NCBI RefSeq assembly: GCF_017377735.1
Contig: NZ_JAFVMH010000001.1
Location: forward strand, 310,001-374,000
Direction: 5' to 3'
Length of the DNA: 64,000 nucleotides
DNA from: Acetobacter garciniae
GTDB taxonomy: Bacteria > Pseudomonadota > Alphaproteobacteria > Acetobacterales > Acetobacteraceae
The notes beneath the pieces were generated by a model. The model saw nothing but the letters and a program-made list of their open reading frames with translations. It was not told the origin of the DNA and made no database searches. The translations under genes were made by a program, and so were the position numbers. How positions within the stretch are numbered: the first letter of the stretch is position 1; each line of letters begins with the position of its first letter. Of this stretch, positions 60,460 through 64,000 are shown piece after piece.

Positions 60460-60990
60460 CTAGTTGGTGGCGGGGGCCGCGGAAATATCCTTGCGGGCGT
60501 CCTGCACGGTCATCTGGTTCCAGCTTGTCGCACTGGGGGGCGGGCCAAAGCGCGGGTCCCATTTTCCGGCTTTTTTCAGGGCTTCGGCCACTTCCTTGGG
60601 CATATAGGTTTCGTCATGCTTGGCCAGCACTTCGGCGGCGGCAAAGTCATGCGGCGGGGTTGCCGTGCCAATGGCGACAACGCTCTGCCCCTCGCGGAAC
60701 AGGTCGGGCAGAATGCCCTCGTAATGCACGGTGACGGAGGCCTGGCCATCCGTTACGTCGAAGGTGGAAATCGGGGTCTCGCCCCGTTTCTCCCGCTTGA
60801 CGGAACCCGCCACCACCATGCCGCCCAGCTTGACCGTACGGTCCTTGGGGGGCGGGGCGGCCACGACCTGCGATGGCGTGACGAAAAACACGATATCGGA
60901 TGAAAACGCCCGCAGGATCAGCCCCGCCGCAGTGCCCAGGCAGGCCACGCAGGCAATGACAAGCCACAGCCGTCGGGTCTTGCGCGTCAT
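60460..60990 (-). CDS. ccmE: Haem chaperone CcmE
   Basis: Periplasmic OB-fold protein that binds haem covalently through a His and hands it to CcmF; 176 residues. An N-terminal anchor helix is followed by a beta barrel (VKLGGMVVAGSVKR, VTDGQASVTVHYEGILPDLFREGQSVVAIG). The haem site LAKHDETYMPKEV carries His125 and Tyr129 (HxxxY hallmark). The tail is flexible. It overlaps ccmD by 4 bp. Confidence 0.96.
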   Translation of the reverse strand: MTRKTRRLWLVIACVACLGTAAGLILRAFSSDIVFFVTPSQVVAAPPPKDRTVKLGGMVVAGSVKREKRGETPISTFDVTDGQASVTVHYEGILPDLFREGQSVVAIGTATPPHDFAAAEVLAKHDETYMPKEVAEALKKAGKWDPRFGPPPSATSWNQMTVQDARKDISAAPATN

Positions 60991-61160
60991 GGCGTGGCAC
61001 CCGCCTGTGCTGACGGGGCGGTTCTTTTCGCACTTGTGCGTTCCAGCGCATCCAGCCGGGCGCGGTCACGCCGCAGGCGCAGGGCCGCCCCGATCGAAAG
61101 CGTAAGGGCCATGGCGGTGGCCAGCCCGTAGCTTGCCAGAATATAGGGCAGATGCGTCAT
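60987..61160 (-). CDS. ccmD: Haem exporter subunit CcmD
   Basis: Tiny single-TM protein of 57 residues that stabilises the release of haem-loaded CcmE from CcmC. It begins MTHLPYILASYGLATAMALTLSIGA with an in-membrane Tyr as usual, followed by the basic LRLRRDRARLD and a short polar tail. The start ATG overlaps the ccmC stop; the stop overlaps ccmE by 4 bp. Length and position are typical. Confidence 0.9.
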   Translation of the reverse strand: MTHLPYILASYGLATAMALTLSIGAALRLRRDRARLDALERTSAKRTAPSAQAGATP

Positions 61161-61978
61161 GCGGCACCTCCTTTGCGGCGGGGGGAGGACAGCAGCGCGC
61201 GAATACGGCTTTCCATCACGGCCGCACGCGTGCGGGCCACCACGATGGCCGCAAAGCCCAGCGATATGCCCAGTGTGGACAGCCCGAGCGGCCACAGCAT
61301 GGAACTGGACATGGTGGGCGCACCTGTCAGCGTAATGCTGTCGGGCTGGTGCAGGGTGTTCCACCACTGCACGCTGAACTTGATGATGGGCAGGTCGACC
61401 GCACCGGCTAGGGCCAGAATGGCGGCGGCGCGATAGCCGCGCTGCGGGTCGTCGAAAGCGCGGATCAGGGCGATATGGCCCAGATACAGGAAAAACAGCA
61501 CCAGAACGGATGTCAGCCGCGCATCCCACACCCACCATGTGCCCCACATCGGCTTGCCCCACAGCGAACCCGTGGCAAGGCACAGGGCGGTAATACACGC
61601 ACCCACCGGTCCGATTTCGACCGCCGCAAGGTCAGCCAGCGGATGGCGCCAGACGAGGGAGAGCACGCCGCACAAGGCAAGCCCCGCATACCCGCCCGAT
61701 GCCAGCATGGCGGCGGGGACGTGGATATACATGATCCGCACGGAATCTCCCTGCTGCCAGTCTGCGGGGGAGAAGAACAGCCCCCAGCCCAGCCCCACCA
61801 GGGTCAGCACGACGGCGGGCCAGGTCAGCCAGGGTTGCAGGCGGGCACCCAGTTTAAGAAAGCGTCCGGGATTGGCGTAGCGGTGGAAAAAACCGCCAGC
61901 CCGCGCGGTAAAGGTTGGTGTGGCGTTCAAATGATGACCCGCTCCGTTTCCAGTTTGACCCGTTCGGCTGTTCTCCAT
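61157..61978 (-). CDS. ccmC: Haem-binding membrane protein CcmC
   Basis: Inner-membrane protein of the WWD family that loads haem on CcmE; about 273 residues from MENSRTGQ. Six TM helices are visible. The signature reads SLWGKPMWGTWWVWDARLTSVLVLF (in overlapping parts), with IMYIHVPAAMLASGGY and FSVQWWNTLHQPDSITLTG also present. The N terminus carries about 40 extra polar residues before the first helix, so a start near FHRYANPGRF is possible. It leads the ccmCDEFGHI row; ccmA and ccmB are not adjacent. Confidence 0.93.
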   Translation of the reverse strand: MENSRTGQTGNGAGHHLNATPTFTARAGGFFHRYANPGRFLKLGARLQPWLTWPAVVLTLVGLGWGLFFSPADWQQGDSVRIMYIHVPAAMLASGGYAGLALCGVLSLVWRHPLADLAAVEIGPVGACITALCLATGSLWGKPMWGTWWVWDARLTSVLVLFFLYLGHIALIRAFDDPQRGYRAAAILALAGAVDLPIIKFSVQWWNTLHQPDSITLTGAPTMSSSMLWPLGLSTLGISLGFAAIVVARTRAAVMESRIRALLSSPRRKGGAA

Positions 61979-62116
61979 TCCACATTCACGCGCCTGTGGG
62001 AAGGGGACTATGCTTGTCTTCTTTGATATAACGCGCAACGTATCTTGACATAACGCGGTTCTTCGTGGGCGTTCTGCCTGCGCGATACAACCACCAGAGC
62101 GAGAGTACCAAACGCA

Positions 62117-62410
62117 ATGCTGTTTGCCATTATCTGTACTGACCGACCCGGCGCGCTGGAACTGCGCGTGGCCACGCGTGCGCAGCACCTGGCCTTTCTT
62201 GAAAGCCACAAGGCGGCCGTGCAGTTCGCGGGCCCGCAGCTTGACGCACAGGGCAAGCCCTGCGGCAGCCTGATCCTGCTCGATGTGCCCGACCGCGAAA
62301 GTGCCGAAGGCTTTGCCGCAGCCGACCCTTATGCCGGGGTCAACCTGTTCGAAAGCGTGATCGTCAGGCCCTTGCGGACCGTCTTCCGCGACGGGCAACT
62401 GGTGGCATAG
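62117..62410 (+). CDS. YciI-family protein
   Basis: Small dimeric alpha-beta protein of 97 residues. The pattern MLFAIICTDRPGALELR, RAQHLAFLESHKAAVQFAGPQLDAQGKPCGSLILLDVPDRESAEGF and DPYAGVNLFESVIVRPLR fits YciI (His-Asp pair in the groove: H in RAQHLAFL, D in DPYA). Biochemical role of most members is unknown. It precedes the EVE gene by 2 bp, so both are co-transcribed, a pairing common in alphaproteobacteria. It is divergent from ccmC. Confidence 0.93.
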   Translation: MLFAIICTDRPGALELRVATRAQHLAFLESHKAAVQFAGPQLDAQGKPCGSLILLDVPDRESAEGFAAADPYAGVNLFESVIVRPLRTVFRDGQLVA

Positions 62411-62412
62411 GC

Positions 62413-62847
62413 ATGGCGTACTGGCTGGTCAAAAGCGAACCGGACGCCTTTAGCTGGGCGGAACAGGTTGCCCATGATGTGGAACCCTGGACGGGTGTGC
62501 GCAACCATCAGGCCAAAAAAAACCTCATGGCCATGAAGGCGGGGGACCGCGCGTTTTTCTACCATTCCAACGTGCAGCGCGCGATCGTGGGCGTGGTGGA
62601 AGTGGTGCGCGAAGCCTATCCCGACCCCACGGTGGCCGATGGTTCGGGGCCCAAGGGGGCGTGGGTCTGCGTGGACGTGAAAACCGTCGGCTCCATGCCC
62701 CGCCCGGTGGCGCTGAGCGAAATCAAGGACACGCCCGCCCTGGCCGAGATGGCGCTTGTGCGCCAGTCCCGCCTGTCGGTCTGCCCTGTCACGCAAGCCG
62801 AATGGGCGCTGCTGTGCGAAATGGGCGCATGGGCCGAACCGGGCTGA
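62413..62847 (+). CDS. EVE-domain protein
   Basis: PUA-like EVE domain of 144 residues, a family thought to bind modified bases. MAYWLVKSEPDAFSWAEQ opens it, then WTGVRNHQAKKNLMAMKAGDRAFFYHSN, GVVEVVREAYPDPT, WVCVDVKTVGSMPRPVALSEIK and LVRQSRLSVCPVTQAEW. The SEP(D/E) and YHS(N) residues line the family's pocket. It follows the YciI gene by 2 bp. Confidence 0.94.
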   Translation: MAYWLVKSEPDAFSWAEQVAHDVEPWTGVRNHQAKKNLMAMKAGDRAFFYHSNVQRAIVGVVEVVREAYPDPTVADGSGPKGAWVCVDVKTVGSMPRPVALSEIKDTPALAEMALVRQSRLSVCPVTQAEWALLCEMGAWAEPG

Positions 62848-63054
62848 AGGCTGCCGGGCCCCTCAGGTCGGGGTTTTGAACACGCTATCGTGATAATGTG
62901 CAGGCGGCTTGGGCGGACCCGCCATGGGTATCCCCCGGGGCGCCTGTGCAGGGGCCTCCCTGACGGGCGTTTCCCGTAAGCGACCCTATGAGCATTTCCC
63001 GTGGGCGAGCCTCCGGCGGGCCTGCTCCACGGGGTGCTTCAGCCTTGTGTGGGC

Positions 63055-63390
63055 TCAGACCTGTGTGGCTTGCGTCCAGAGCTGGGCGGAACGGTTGCCC
63101 GAACGGCAATAGGCAAAAATCGGGCCGGGCAGGGTGTTGATCGTCTCCTGCGTTTCGATAATGGCATCCGATGACGGGCCATGGCCTGCCATGACCGGTA
63201 TGGCGATAAAGGACAGGCCTGCCGCCTTCGCCGCGTCGCCAATGCTCTGGGCTGTCGGCTGGCCCGGTTCCTCGCCATCGGGGCGGTTGCAGATGATGGT
63301 CTTGAAACCGGCCTTGGCAATGGCGGGAATGTCATCCACCGTAATCTGGGCGGAAACGGCGAAATCGGGGCTGAGCGTGTGGAATGTCAT
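63055..63390 (-). CDS. TIGR01244-type small phosphatase/sulfur transferase
   Basis: Cysteine phosphatase-like domain of 111 residues, as in the N-terminal part of Blh and stand-alone TIGR01244 proteins. LSPDFAVSAQITVDDIPAIAKAGFKTIICNRPDGEEPGQPT (in overlapping parts) starts the domain; IPVMAGHGPSSDAI and the P-loop FAYCRSGNRSAQLW (C95, R101-equivalent Arg) end it. The chosen ATG gives the normal length; upstream frame is unlike protein. Substrate unknown; related members act in sulfide handling. Confidence 0.88.
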   Translation of the reverse strand: MTFHTLSPDFAVSAQITVDDIPAIAKAGFKTIICNRPDGEEPGQPTAQSIGDAAKAAGLSFIAIPVMAGHGPSSDAIIETQETINTLPGPIFAYCRSGNRSAQLWTQATQV

Positions 63391-63512
63391 GGTCTGGACG
63401 GTCCTTTGTCGGTCATGGCCCACGCATGGCGGGCCGTAGGGCGGGTGGTATCGGGCACGGGCAGGAACCGGCGGCCAGGGGCTGCCCGTGGGGAAAAGCC
63501 GGTGCCTGAGAT

Positions 63513-64000
63513 TTACCGGTGGATGAAATACATGTCCGAATACAGGTTCTGCAACGCGGCGTGGTCGGCCAGGCAATGGCGGATCAGCAAGGCGCGCAGG
63601 CTGACGGCGGCCTGCTGCACGGCGGGGTCGGTGCTGTCGGGGTGCAGGGCGGGAAAATGCTTCATGCAGGCTTGCAGCGTGGGGTTGCTCATATCTACCC
63701 CGGCGCGGACCTTCTCCTTCAGCGCATCGTAATAGCGCGAGACGGCGCCATCGGAATCCCACCGGGCGAGTGACGTATCCACCCTGTCGTTATGAATGAA
63801 ATAGGCCACGGTCAGGAACCCGGTTTCCGGCGGGTTTGTCCCGCTCTGGACCGTCATGCGGCAGGCACGCTGCGAATAGGGCGGAAAGCTGACATCGGGC
63901 ATGGCCGACACGCCCGATACCGTGACCGGCGGCGGGTCGGCGCGGGGTGGCGGGGCTGCGTCCTGCGCGTCGGCATTGCCGGGCTGGTGCGCCTTCAGCC
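63513..64000 (-). CDS. Protein of unknown function, 5' end beyond the window
   Basis: The reading frame stays open to the window edge, so only the C-terminal 162 residues or so are seen. The upstream visible part is Pro/Ala/Asp-rich (linker-like), then comes VSGVSAMPDVSFPPYSQRACRM and a helical region ending YSDMYFIHR. Two segments could carry Cys pairs (RACRM and ACMKHF; also IRHC). A GTG start at 63911 (VSAMPD) is possible but the upstream frame looks coding. I do not recognise the family. Confidence 0.6.
   Translation of the reverse strand, partial: LKAHQPGNADAQDAAPPPRADPPPVTVSGVSAMPDVSFPPYSQRACRMTVQSGTNPPETGFLTVAYFIHNDRVDTSLARWDSDGAVSRYYDALKEKVRAGVDMSNPTLQACMKHFPALHPDSTDPAVQQAAVSLRALLIRHCLADHAALQNLYSDMYFIHR

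Noticed and set aside
1..64000. CRISPR arrays, IS elements, prophage or toxin-antitoxin pairs
   Set aside because: No regularly spaced repeats, transposase, integrase or phage structural proteins were seen.

Overview
The window is a GC-rich chromosomal stretch, densely packed with short-gap or overlapping genes. Gene content and protein style point to an acetic acid bacterium (Acetobacteraceae, probably Komagataeibacter or Gluconacetobacter). Evidence for this is SecB with a Tim44-like protein and an Smr protein, the lysA/TIGR02302 pair beside argH, HdaA, a System I cytochrome c maturation operon, and fused cytochrome b and c1 genes. The genus is inference. There is no phage, IS element, CRISPR array or plasmid replication gene; nearly everything looks like core genome.

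Layout: 0-5.5 kb holds secB (cut by the edge), a histidine phosphatase, a Tim44-like protein, an orphan DNA methyltransferase, a tri-haem cytochrome c peroxidase preceded by a perfect FNR box, and an Smr protein. 5.5-11.7 kb holds a Bug-like exported protein, hemF, cytochrome b and c1 of the bc1 complex (no Rieske gene here), mtnP and a cytochrome b561. 12-15.4 kb is a small surface-glycan cluster (DUF4422-GT8 fusion, GT2, and an AT-rich orphan gene) ending at tRNA-Tyr. 16-24.4 kb holds panB, a flavin oxidoreductase with a divergent ArsR regulator, galE, a TIGR02302 protein, lysA and a tiny lptM-like lipoprotein gene. 24.4-31.3 kb holds argH, an N-formylglutamate amidohydrolase-like gene, aroE, an amidase, coaE and dnaQ. 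32-39.7 kb holds a GT4, a heparinase II/III-like protein, rpe, rsmB, purN and purM. 39.7-45 kb holds hdaA, ppk1 and ppx. 45.4-51.4 kb is a tightly coupled MCE/Mla-type lipid-transport operon. 51.6-56.4 kb holds a KirBac-type channel, a FUSC transporter and two small proteins. 56.6-62 kb is ccmCDEFGHI. The right end has YciI and EVE proteins, a small phosphatase and a protein cut by the edge.

The most unusual locus is the Mla-type operon. A dCache-GAF protein ends in a class III nucleotide cyclase fold that has lost its metal and transition-state residues. It is translationally coupled to an MlaE permease, an ATPase homologue without recognisable Walker A, signature or switch motifs, an MlaD protein and a TPR lipoprotein. 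Both normally catalytic partners appear to be pseudoenzymes. A second notable point is a family of four hairpin-forming intergenic repeats, each lying between two convergent genes, which may act as bidirectional terminators.
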